From Lelliottia amnigena (GTDB lineage Bacteria > Pseudomonadota > Gammaproteobacteria > Enterobacterales > Enterobacteriaceae), in the NCBI GenBank assembly GCA_900635465.1, contig LR134135.1:1364001-1428000 (forward strand): a DNA stretch of 64,000 nucleotides. The letters are read 5' to 3'. The notes beneath the pieces are model-generated. The model ran no database searches. It had not been told where the DNA came from and saw only the letters and a program-made list of their open reading frames with translations. Of this stretch, positions 10,202-16,861 are shown piece by piece. Within the stretch, counting starts at the first letter, position 1, and every line of letters starts with the position of its first letter. The translations under genes were made by a program, and so were the position numbers.

Positions 10202-10750
10202 ATGAGCAGACGACCGAACGATCCACAGCGCCGGGAAAGAATTCTTCAGGCTACTCTGGAGACCATTGCAGAGCATGGGATAGATGCCGTCACGCACCGT
10301 AAAATCGCCACCTGTGCGGGGGTGCCGCTAGGGTCGATGACCTATTATTTCGACGGTATGGATTCACTGCTGGAAGAGGCGTTCACGCGTTTTACCTGTC
10401 ATATGTCACAGCAATATTGCGACTTTTTTGCGGGCGTCACCGGGCCGGAAATGGCCTGTGAATCCATTACCACGCTGATCCACAGTTCTGAAGTGACCAC
10501 GCCACCTAATATGGAGCTAATGTATCAACTTTACGCGCTGATGAGCCGCAAGCCTGCGTTGAAAAAGGTGATGCAGGACTGGATGCAAACCAGTCAGTCG
10601 ACGCTTGAGCAGTGGTTTGATCCGGTGACTGCACGTGCCCTGGATGCCTTTATCGAAGGGATGACGCTGCATTTTGTGACGGACAGGCAGCCGCTCTCGC
10701 GAGACGATATTCGACGGATGGTGGGACGGATTGCTGGTGAGCATTGCTGA
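10202..10750 (+). CDS. rcdA: TetR-family regulator RcdA (YbjK)
   Basis: TetR-type DNA-binding protein of 182 residues. The N-terminal HTH reads [41 protein letters not shown], followed by a helical ligand/dimer domain. E. coli RcdA controls csgD and stress genes. Start placed at ATG 10202 ([11 protein letters not shown]) because AAAGAGGAA lies just upstream and homologues begin there; the frame is open to 10166. It is the last host gene before the prophage. Confidence 0.9.
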   Translation: MSRRPNDPQRRERILQATLETIAEHGIDAVTHRKIATCAGVPLGSMTYYFDGMDSLLEEAFTRFTCHMSQQYCDFFAGVTGPEMACESITTLIHSSEVTTPPNMELMYQLYALMSRKPALKKVMQDWMQTSQSTLEQWFDPVTARALDAFIEGMTLHFVTDRQPLSRDDIRRMVGRIAGEHC

Positions 10751-11041
10751 AAGAGATACGAGGATGTGATTGCTTATTGCTTCCTGATTCTGTTAGGCAT
10801 TCGTCACGCTTTTCAGGCTTTATCTCTCTGGAGTGCCCTTTAAAACCAGATATTTTTTACATTGATATGAATATAAGTGATTGCTTTTAATTATATAAAT
10901 AACTGTAAGACGTAGGCGCTCAAATATCCGCTCGGATTGAGTTTCAGGTCAGATATGAAATTTTTGGTTTACTGATGATAACCAGCAGCGGCTGGAGAAA
11001 GTAAGTATCGATGTGGTTGTGAATGGAGAGGCTATGAATTT
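10751..11041. other. Host flank between rcdA and the prophage, no gene seen
   Basis: About 290 bases, AT-rich in the middle, with no open frame of note and no clear intrinsic terminator for rcdA. It is presumed to be the original rcdA-ybjL intergenic region up to the attachment core. Confidence 0.6.
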
Positions 11042-11060
11042 CAGGCAACAAAAAACCCAT
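11042..11060. repeat. attL: attL core (direct repeat with attR)
   Basis: CAGGCAACAAAAAACCCAT, identical at 31070-31088. Four further bases (GAAT) match two positions upstream. On the minus strand the core supplies the descending arm and T-tract of a hairpin completed by phage sequence up to 11075, which would end the int transcription unit. Confidence 0.85.
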
Positions 11061-11075
11061 TTATGTAAACGGGTT
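11054..11075 (-). terminator. Terminator of the prophage int unit, overlapping attL
   Basis: Read on the minus strand: AACCCGTTTA / TAAATGGGTT (one mismatch, 2-base loop) followed by TTTTG from the att core. Confidence 0.55.
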
Positions 11076-11409
11076 GGTAAAAACAATGACTTGCAAGATA
11101 ATCAATAAGTTAGGTTAGTGGTAAGGAGTGGCGATTACGGGGTAATGCCAACCGCTGCCGCCACTTTGTCGCCACTTTAATTCATTCACGCCATGCTCTT
11201 TCACTTCTGTTGCTTAACTACATTCTCCGTCACAAGCATCTCCAAAAGAGAACCTGCCTAATACTGCTTCTGGCTGCTAGGATTTTGCGGATCACTTCTG
11301 GATATTAGGCATATGAGTAAAAGTGGCGGGACTACCGTCATGTGCAAGGAGTGGACTTTAAAAATGCCTATTTTTATTAATCATTTGTAAGAAAGTCAGG
11401 GGGCTACTG
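11061..11409. other. Presumed attP arm region with tandem 11-mers
   Basis: No gene seen. It holds two adjacent 11-base repeats at 11156-11177, TGCCGCCACTT and TGTCGCCACTT, and inverted copies of AGTGGCG near 11127 and 11328. The other prophage end carries a similar tandem pair (31000-31021). Such paired repeats flanking the core look like integrase arm-type binding sites; this is inference. Confidence 0.45.
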
Positions 11410-11556
11410 TCATCTTAAAACATCCCACACTATGTATAACGTTGCGAATACGAAAAGGATACTAAAAAAGTAAGGCCAAAATTTAAGTATGATCCATCCG
11501 ATACCGCACACCAGGCCAACACCAAGAACCATTTCTATTAAGGGATTGATCCACAT
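11410..11556 (-). CDS. Small membrane protein of unknown function (48 aa)
   Basis: A short frame starting MWINPLIEMVLGVGLVCGIG with GAGG 7 bases upstream. Nearly the whole product is hydrophobic, giving one or two membrane segments (VLGVGLVCGIGWIIL and FFSILFVFATLYIVW) and a short tail DVLR. It lies downstream of int on the same strand, inside the prophage. No family is recognised. Small single-helix proteins at phage ends often alter the host membrane or exclude other phages, but nothing in the sequence proves that here. Confidence 0.5.
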   Translation of the reverse strand: MWINPLIEMVLGVGLVCGIGWIILKFWPYFFSILFVFATLYIVWDVLR

Positions 11557-11631
11557 AACAACCTCTATTAATTGCCTTACAAGCTTGTTATGAATGATTG
11601 CTTAAAGTTAGTCTAACCGCACTTATTTCCC

Positions 11632-12684
11632 CTACCTAGCAAGGAGCCTGTTATTAGCTTCGTTAGGTGCTGTTGGCATCGTTGCTAACGGATTGAAGCG
11701 AACGGCTGTTTCTAGATGGTCAGAGGCCAAGTGGGCATAGCGCATGGTCATTTTGATATCGTGATGCCCCAGGATTTTCTGAAGCGCAAGAATGTTTCCG
11801 CCCGACATCATAAAGTGTGCCGCAAATGTATGGCGCAGGACGTGGGTAAGCTGTCCGCGTGGAAGGACGATGGAAGTTTTGTCCATTACCGACAAAAACT
11901 GGAAGTAGCAGTCAGTAAAGAACTTGAAACCGTCTAGGGCAGTTATTTCCTCGTACAGCTCTTTGCTGATCGGGATACTCCTATTCTTCTTGCCTTTGGT
12001 TCTGACGAAAGTAATCCGGTATTTGGTGACCTGGGAGCGCGTGAGGTTTACAGCTTCCCGCCAGCGCGCACCTGTGCTCAGGCAGATTTTAACAACAAGA
12101 GCGAGAAGGGGACTTTGGCGATTACAGTCGTATAAAAGCTCGGTGATCTGTTCATGCGTCAGCCAGGCCATTTCCTTTTCAGCAATGGTGAACTTGCGCA
12201 TATTCTCCAGGGGGTTCGGTGCTGCCCATTCTCCGAGTCGGGCCAGCTCGCTAAAAACGCCACTCAGATAGCTTTGCTCGAGGTTGATTGTTACCGGGCT
12301 GGCACCTTTCTTCCACTTCTCACTGAAATAGATTTCACCCGTCAGGCGTTTGTCCCGGTAATGCGCGAACAATTTCGAGCTGAGATCAGTAGCATTTGGG
12401 TTTCCGAGTGCATCGACCATCAGGACAAGTTTATCGTAAACATGCTCGCCAGCGGTCAGGGATTTGCCATGCAGTTTGAACCAGAGTTCAACAACGTCTT
12501 TCAGAGTTCGACGGTCTACCGATTCACCCAGCCAGGGCTTAGCCTCCGCCTCATCCATCGTGTGACGCTCAAAGGCCAGTGCTTCTCCTTTGGTGGCGAA
12601 CTGCTTACGCACGCGGCGCCCAGCACGTCCGGCGGGGTAGCATTCGCAAATCCATTTTCCTGTGTCGAGTTTTCGTACTGCCAT
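11632..12684 (-). CDS. int: P2-type tyrosine integrase
   Basis: Site-specific recombinase of 350 residues that inserts and excises the prophage. It has an N-terminal arm-binding domain (MAVRKLDTGKWICECYPAGRAGRRVRKQF), a central SAM-like core-binding domain, and a C-terminal catalytic domain with the Arg in STGARWREAVNL, HVLRHTFA (HxxR), GHHD and the nucleophile Tyr in MTMRYAHLA. It appears intact. Its start codon follows directly after a terminator-like hairpin whose descending arm contains the GAGGG ribosome site, so int expression may be restrained. Upstream on the same strand lie the KAP gene, the YdcA-like gene and cI. Confidence 0.93.
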   Translation of the reverse strand: MAVRKLDTGKWICECYPAGRAGRRVRKQFATKGEALAFERHTMDEAEAKPWLGESVDRRTLKDVVELWFKLHGKSLTAGEHVYDKLVLMVDALGNPNATDLSSKLFAHYRDKRLTGEIYFSEKWKKGASPVTINLEQSYLSGVFSELARLGEWAAPNPLENMRKFTIAEKEMAWLTHEQITELLYDCNRQSPLLALVVKICLSTGARWREAVNLTRSQVTKYRITFVRTKGKKNRSIPISKELYEEITALDGFKFFTDCYFQFLSVMDKTSIVLPRGQLTHVLRHTFAAHFMMSGGNILALQKILGHHDIKMTMRYAHLASDHLETAVRFNPLATMPTAPNEANNRLLAR

Positions 12685-12685
12685 A

Positions 12686-12708
12686 AAAAAGCCCTCATGT
12701 CTGAGGGC
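12686..12708 (-). terminator. Hairpin with T-run abutting the int start codon
   Basis: On the minus strand AGCCCTCA-gaca-TGAGGGCT followed by TTTTTT and then the int ATG. The GAGGG of the descending arm is the only plausible ribosome site for int, so the element could both terminate read-through from the cargo genes and mask int translation. Confidence 0.7.
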
Positions 12709-12767
12709 TAAATTTAACTGTATGTTTGAACAGTGGTCAATGTATGTTTTGAAAATAATAAACTTAT

Positions 12768-14129
12768 CTATTGCATCAAAAATGCTTTTATTGCTTGTTT
12801 GAAAATTAAGCTTGGCTCACTAAATCCACTAGCATCTTTTAGAAATTGATAGTCGCTAATATCTACCCATTCTTTTTTTATTTCTTGATTGGGGGGATTA
12901 AGGGGGGATATTATCGAGATATGTTTATAGGTTATCCCAAACAATGCACGTTCAAAGTTATGAACTTTGTATTTATCAGCGCCGTAATCAAATTTAGTAA
13001 CACCAAATACATTAACTAATGGTTCAGGAGCTATATTATCGTCAAGATATGACAAAGCAATATCTCTACCAAAGCAATAAAGAATCACAGCTAAGGTTCT
13101 ATAAAAGCAATAACCTATTTGTTTTTCTTTGCTAATCCCATTGCCAGTAAATAATTGATATATCTCAACATACCTAGCTAACGTTTCTACCTCGCGCAAT
13201 GAAATTCTTTTACATTTAATAAACTGTTCAAAAAAAGCACCACATCTTTCATTAGCTAATATTAAACTTTCGGATTGGCTACAAATTTTTTGCCAGTGAT
13301 ACACAGATGTCAGAACGTCGTCATGACCATTTACTTTAAAGGTTATAGGTAAACTAAATGTAAATCTTACAAATTTATCAAGGTATTGCTCTGAGTTAAC
13401 AGATGAACCATAAATGTGATTTATTGATGCTTTTAATTGTGAGGTATTTGCCACTAATAGGAAGTTGAGATTAGAAACATCGAATACATGTTTTATATTT
13501 TCAATTATAGAAAGCGCAAAGCTTGGTTTACATCTATCCAGCTCATCTACAATGATGGTTATTTTTTTATCTGAAGTAAGTTCGGACAATACCTGCTTGA
13601 GTGCAAATATGTTTTTTTGTGCTTCAATATGATCGTCCAATAATGCTTCTACTGTTCCGTCTATGGCTGAATTGGCAGCATCCTTGATTGCATCTTCCAA
13701 CCCTTCAGCGATGTCACTAGCGTTCTGCTTTAATATCCAACCAGTTCCTGCTTTGAACACAGTTTTAAGTCCAAATCTGATTGCTGGAAGAGCTTTTGAA
13801 ATCAATTCTTTTTTATCATCATTTGGAAATAAAGTTACTATTGCAGCCATGATAGTGAGTATTGGAGCATCATTATGATCTTCAGCGAATGCATCAATAT
13901 ATATTACTTTGTGAGTGTCATTTTTGTTGTTAATTAACGTTGCTAATTTTTTAGAAAATTCAGTTTTACCTGTTCCCCAACCACCATCAATTACAATAGG
14001 GGATATGTTTATTGGTGATTCCAGTAATGTTACTATTTTTTCAGCTATGATCTTTCTGTTATACTCGTCTCGAGTGTCAAAATTTAATTCTAATTCTAAT
14101 TCTAATTCTAATTCTAATTCTTGGCTCAT
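12768..14129 (-). CDS. KAP-family P-loop NTPase (prophage cargo, putative defence)
   Basis: 453-residue protein with the KAP NTPase layout: Walker A GGWGTGKT (about residues 49-56), Walker B IIVDELDR (about 192-199), and a hydrophobic insert region (FGLKTVFKAGTGWILK) between them, then a helical C-terminal half. KAP NTPases are STAND-related and recur in phage-defence settings. The N-terminus starts MSQ followed by six exact Glu-Leu repeats coded by a GAATTA hexamer array. Low GC compared with flanking phage genes marks it as acquired. It lies 10 bases after the YdcA-like gene and downstream of cI on one strand, so it is likely made in the lysogen. Function is inferred only. Confidence 0.8.
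   Translation of the reverse strand: MSQELELELELELELNFDTRDEYNRKIIAEKIVTLLESPINISPIVIDGGWGTGKTEFSKKLATLINNKNDTHKVIYIDAFAEDHNDAPILTIMAAIVTLFPNDDKKELISKALPAIRFGLKTVFKAGTGWILKQNASDIAEGLEDAIKDAANSAIDGTVEALLDDHIEAQKNIFALKQVLSELTSDKKITIIVDELDRCKPSFALSIIENIKHVFDVSNLNFLLVANTSQLKASINHIYGSSVNSEQYLDKFVRFTFSLPITFKVNGHDDVLTSVYHWQKICSQSESLILANERCGAFFEQFIKCKRISLREVETLARYVEIYQLFTGNGISKEKQIGYCFYRTLAVILYCFGRDIALSYLDDNIAPEPLVNVFGVTKFDYGADKYKVHNFERALFGITYKHISIISPLNPPNQEIKKEWVDISDYQFLKDASGFSEPSLIFKQAIKAFLMQ
14085..14120 (-). repeat. Hexanucleotide tandem repeat (GAATTA)6 inside the KAP gene
   Basis: Six perfect 6-bp units (TAATTC on the plus strand) immediately after codon 3, coding (Glu-Leu)6. Unit gain or loss would keep the frame and change only the length of the acidic/hydrophobic leader. 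Confidence 0.9.
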
Positions 14130-14139
14130 TTTTAATCCC

Positions 14140-14325
14140 TTAATTTTTTGAGCATGTTTTCTTTGATTTACTTATGGTTCCATCATTACACACAAACTTC
14201 CCATCAGATGAGCAATGTGAAACACCACCTTTTTTTCCTGAACATGGATAATTCTTTGCAAAACTAGTAATAGGTATAATTACACACAAGAAAATAAGTA
14301 GGCTTTTTATTGTTCTGAATAACAT
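14140..14325 (-). CDS. YdcA-like small secreted cysteine-rich protein
   Basis: 61 residues with a clear signal peptide ([23 protein letters not shown]) and a mature part of about 38 residues holding four cysteines: [19 protein letters not shown] and KKTC. This pattern closely resembles E. coli YdcA, a small exported protein of unknown role. The four cysteines could form two disulfides in the periplasm. It lies 17 bases after cI and 10 bases before the KAP gene on the same strand, suggesting one lysogenic transcript. Whether it works with the KAP protein is unknown. Confidence 0.75.
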   Translation of the reverse strand: MLFRTIKSLLIFLCVIIPITSFAKNYPCSGKKGGVSHCSSDGKFVCNDGTISKSKKTCSKN

Positions 14326-14342
14326 ATTTATCTCCTTGTAAA

Positions 14343-14918
14343 TTAATTTACATAATTCACTATTGTGCTTCTAATTTTTCCGATGATATCAATTTCATCT
14401 ATTTTGCATTCAAAGGAACTGCTGCCACCCTCGACATTTAGACGGTGTCCTGGCAGCCGAGTCAGTTTCCTGATAGCAACTTCGCCGTCGATACCTACGA
14501 TCCACTTACCATCACGCACGTCTCCATAATCCCTATCGCAGATAAACTCTGATGTGCCATCGATCACAACAAAAGGTTTTTTCAGTTTTTCAGGTAAAAA
14601 GTTGTTATCGAAAACGTAGAAGCCATCAGGGAGTAGTTTTCCGCTAGATAAAATATTCCTTTCAACCTCTTTCGTGTTTTCTTTATGTGAACTTTTCTGT
14701 GAGCCTTGCCCAGTTGTGAGCCAGTTTAGCGATGTACCAGTCTCAAGTGCACATTGAATAACCCATTCCGCAGGGAATGAATCACGCATGTAGCGTGTTG
14801 CAAGGGTGCTTTTCGAAATCCCCAAATGGTCGCACAAAGCTTGTCTTGTCTTGAAACCATAGGCTTCTACCATACGCTCTATGGCACCACGACCGCCTTT
14901 TTCCAGATTCATGGTCAC
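14343..14918 (-). CDS. cI: Phage 186-type CI repressor
   Basis: Lysogeny repressor of 191 residues, close to 186 CI (192). The N-terminal DNA-binding domain reads [44 protein letters not shown]; the C-terminal part (from about residue 95, [10 protein letters not shown]...) matches the oligomerising domain of 186-like repressors, and no LexA-type autocleavage site is evident. It is transcribed leftward opposite apl, with inverted repeats between them. Starts at MTMNLEKG or two codons later (MNLEKG). The gene appears intact. Confidence 0.9.
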   Translation of the reverse strand: MTMNLEKGGRGAIERMVEAYGFKTRQALCDHLGISKSTLATRYMRDSFPAEWVIQCALETGTSLNWLTTGQGSQKSSHKENTKEVERNILSSGKLLPDGFYVFDNNFLPEKLKKPFVVIDGTSEFICDRDYGDVRDGKWIVGIDGEVAIRKLTRLPGHRLNVEGGSSSFECKIDEIDIIGKIRSTIVNYVN

Positions 14919-14953
14919 TCCAAGTGAACTTTTATCTTGACGATTTCATGATG

Positions 14954-14993
14954 TGATCGTATGTTTGTTGTGTTCACAAAATACAAACGATCA
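14954..14993. promoter_or_regulatory. Candidate CI operator in the cI-apl switch region
   Basis: Outer inverted repeat TGATCGT / ACGATCA with inner arms TTTGT / ACAAA, centred between the divergent cI and apl genes where 186 carries its pR operators and Apl sites. The motif GTATGTTTG recurs upstream of int. Protein binding is inferred. Confidence 0.55.
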
Positions 14994-15037
14994 GTATTCA
15001 TCCTGATTAATCATTGCTAAACGAGGAATGTTGCATC

Positions 15038-15259
15038 ATGAGACCTAACATTTCAATCACTCTCATCACCCCCCATGTCACTATCGAAAGATATAGTGAA
15101 CTCACTGGGTTATCTATCGACACCATCAACGACATGCTTGCAGATGGGCGGTTGCTTCGTCATCGCCTACGCAAGGACAAAAAGCGTGAAAAAGTGATGA
15201 TTAACATTGCTGCGATGACGGTCGATGCCCTGTCTGATTGCAACGTGACTATCAACTAG
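15038..15259 (+). CDS. apl: Apl/Cox-like excisionase and early regulator
   Basis: 73-residue DNA-binding protein, first gene of the rightward early operon, in the place of 186 apl and P2 cox. Its short HTH (VTIERYSELTGLSIDTINDMLADGRLLRHRLRKDKKREKVMINI) is the AlpA/Cox type. In 186 Apl represses both switch promoters and directs excision. ATG 15038 is chosen because GAGGA precedes it; an in-frame TTG lies 24 bases upstream. Confidence 0.8.
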   Translation: MRPNISITLITPHVTIERYSELTGLSIDTINDMLADGRLLRHRLRKDKKREKVMINIAAMTVDALSDCNVTIN

Positions 15260-15291
15260 TTCCATTTTGAGACTTCACGGAGCAACTGACT

Positions 15292-15801
15292 ATGTTTGAC
15301 TATCGCATATCAAAACATCCCCATTTCAATGAAGCCTGCCGGACCTTCGCGCTGCGCCACAATATGGCGAAGCTGGCAGAACGTGTAGGTATGAACGTTC
15401 AAACCCTGCGCAATAAGCTCAACCCTGAACAACCGCATCAGCTCACTGCGCCAGATATCTGGCTGCTGACCGATCTCACCGAAGACTCAACGTTGGTTGA
15501 TGGATTTCTGGCGCAGATCCATTGCCTGCCATGTGTACCAACCAATGAAGTAGCACGGGAGAAAATGCCTCAGTACGTCCTGAAAGCCACCTCTGAGATC
15601 GGTCGTGTCGCCGCTTGCGCAATATCTGGCGTTCAGATGAATGCGACTACTCGCCGTCAGGTTGTCGAAAGCGTCAACTCCGTTACTCGGCTGATGGCAC
15701 TTACCGCGATTTCACTGCAGGCGCGGCTACAGGCTAACCCTGCAATGGCAAGTGTCGTCGATACCGTAACGGGCCTTGGCTCATCATTCGGTCTGAGCTG
15801 A
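15292..15801 (+). CDS. cII: Phage 186-type CII regulator
   Basis: 169-residue DNA-binding protein of the 186 CII (Phage_CP76) family, which activates the establishment promoter for cI. N-terminal HTH in RHNMAKLAERVGMNVQTLRNKLNPEQPHQLTAPDIWLLTDLT, C-terminal helical domain rich in Ala and Thr. Second gene of the early operon, 32 bases after apl. The length matches 186 CII exactly. Confidence 0.9.
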   Translation: MFDYRISKHPHFNEACRTFALRHNMAKLAERVGMNVQTLRNKLNPEQPHQLTAPDIWLLTDLTEDSTLVDGFLAQIHCLPCVPTNEVAREKMPQYVLKATSEIGRVAACAISGVQMNATTRRQVVESVNSVTRLMALTAISLQARLQANPAMASVVDTVTGLGSSFGLS

Positions 15802-15808
15802 GGTGTTT

Positions 15809-16009
15809 ATGTTGAGAAACGAACCTTCATTTGCGTCGCTTCTCGTTAAGCAAAGCCCGGCAATGCACTGCGGCCACGGCTGGATTATCGGGAAGGATGG
15901 TAAGCGCTGGCATCCGTGCCGCTCGCAGGATGCGCTTTTGGCTGACCTGTCCACTATAAAACAGGGGAAACCATGGCTATTGAAGGCCCTGCGGCGACTG
16001 TTCCACTGA
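15809..16009 (+). CDS. fil: Phage filamentation protein Fil-like
   Basis: 66-residue basic protein of the Fil/DUF2724 group: MLRNEPSFASLLVKQSP, HGWIIGKDGKRWHPCRSQ. In 186, Fil arrests host cell division and causes filamentation. ATG 15809 has GAGGTG just upstream; a GTG two codons earlier is also in frame. It overlaps the next gene by 37 bases. Confidence 0.75.
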   Translation: MLRNEPSFASLLVKQSPAMHCGHGWIIGKDGKRWHPCRSQDALLADLSTIKQGKPWLLKALRRLFH

Positions 16010-16314
16010 GTACCGGTCAGCGTCTGAATGGACTGAACCATATCGCGGAGCTGAGAGCAAAGGTATTTGGCCTGAATATTGAGCGCGAACTGGAACGGTT
16101 TATTCATGATATGCGCGATCTCCGCGACATAAATCATAGACAGAATGAGAGGGCATTAGCCGCCATATTCTTCATGGCAAAAATTCCGGCAGAACGTCAC
16201 AGCGTCAATATTAATGAGCTGACCACTGACGAAACGCGGGAGCTGATTAAAGCAATGAATCATTTTCGGGCAGTGGTGAGCTTATTTCCCAAACGGCTAA
16301 CCATGCCGAATTAA
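15973..16314 (+). CDS. Early phage protein, DUF5347 type
   Basis: 113-residue protein common in the early operons of 186-like phages (MAIEGPAATVPLSTGQRLNGLNHIAELRAKVFGLN). Helical and charged, without a recognised catalytic motif. It overlaps fil, has AGGGGAA upstream of the ATG, and its role is unknown. Confidence 0.7.
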   Translation: MAIEGPAATVPLSTGQRLNGLNHIAELRAKVFGLNIERELERFIHDMRDLRDINHRQNERALAAIFFMAKIPAERHSVNINELTTDETRELIKAMNHFRAVVSLFPKRLTMPN

Positions 16315-16381
16315 CTCAAAACAGAAATTAATGGCGTAAACCCGCCGGGCATTCTTTTGCCCAAATTCAGGAGAATTGATT

Positions 16382-16618
16382 ATGCGAAATAGTGAAACCC
16401 TTACCACCAAAATCGGACCAGATGATGCCGGTTTGTTCCAGTTGTTTAACGAGACTCGCCTGGATGAGCGTAAAAACTGCGCCTTTGCCGTTTCCATCCG
16501 CATGGAGGCACTGGCAATCCACATCCTTAAAGAGGGAATGAACGGACTGGAAGCGGCAGAACTACTGCGCCGTGAAGTTGCCCGTTATGAAGCTGAATCA
16601 CGCGGGGACTGGCACTGA
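16382..16618 (+). CDS. Early phage protein, DUF2732 type
   Basis: 78 residues (MRNSETLTTKIGPDDAG...). It belongs to the small protein set between cII and A in P2-like phages. ATG 16382 is chosen with AGGAG upstream; a TTG two codons before is in frame. The stop overlaps the start of the next gene (TGATG), indicating coupled translation. Function unknown. Confidence 0.7.
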   Translation: MRNSETLTTKIGPDDAGLFQLFNETRLDERKNCAFAVSIRMEALAIHILKEGMNGLEAAELLRREVARYEAESRGDWH

Positions 16619-16845
16619 TGGCTGATTCCATGGATCTCGTACAGCAGCGCGTCGAAGAAAACCTGCAGCGCCATATTCAGAACGCCCGTGCCAGAAAACC
16701 AGGCACTGCTCGCGTTCTTTGCATCGACTGTGACGCGCCAATTCCAACTGCTCGCAGACAAGCTATCCCTGGCGTGCAGTGCTGCGTGACGTGTCAGGAA
16801 ATTGCTGAGCTGAAAGGGAAGCACTACACCCGAGGGGCGCTGTGA
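16618..16845 (+). CDS. TraR/DksA-type C4 zinc-finger protein
   Basis: 75-residue protein with an N-terminal helix and a four-cysteine zinc finger (CIDCDAPIP ... CCVTCQE), typical of the DksA/TraR proteins of P2-like phages. DksA relatives bind the RNA polymerase secondary channel; whether this short form does is not known. It starts inside the stop of the previous gene and runs almost to gene A. Confidence 0.8.
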   Translation: MADSMDLVQQRVEENLQRHIQNARARKPGTARVLCIDCDAPIPTARRQAIPGVQCCVTCQEIAELKGKHYTRGAL

Positions 16846-16861
16846 GCTTCGGAGCCTGTCA

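Noticed and set aside
14085..14120. Hexamer array as a CRISPR or phase-variation on/off switch
   Set aside because: Units are contiguous 6-mers without spacers, and six-base steps do not shift the frame.
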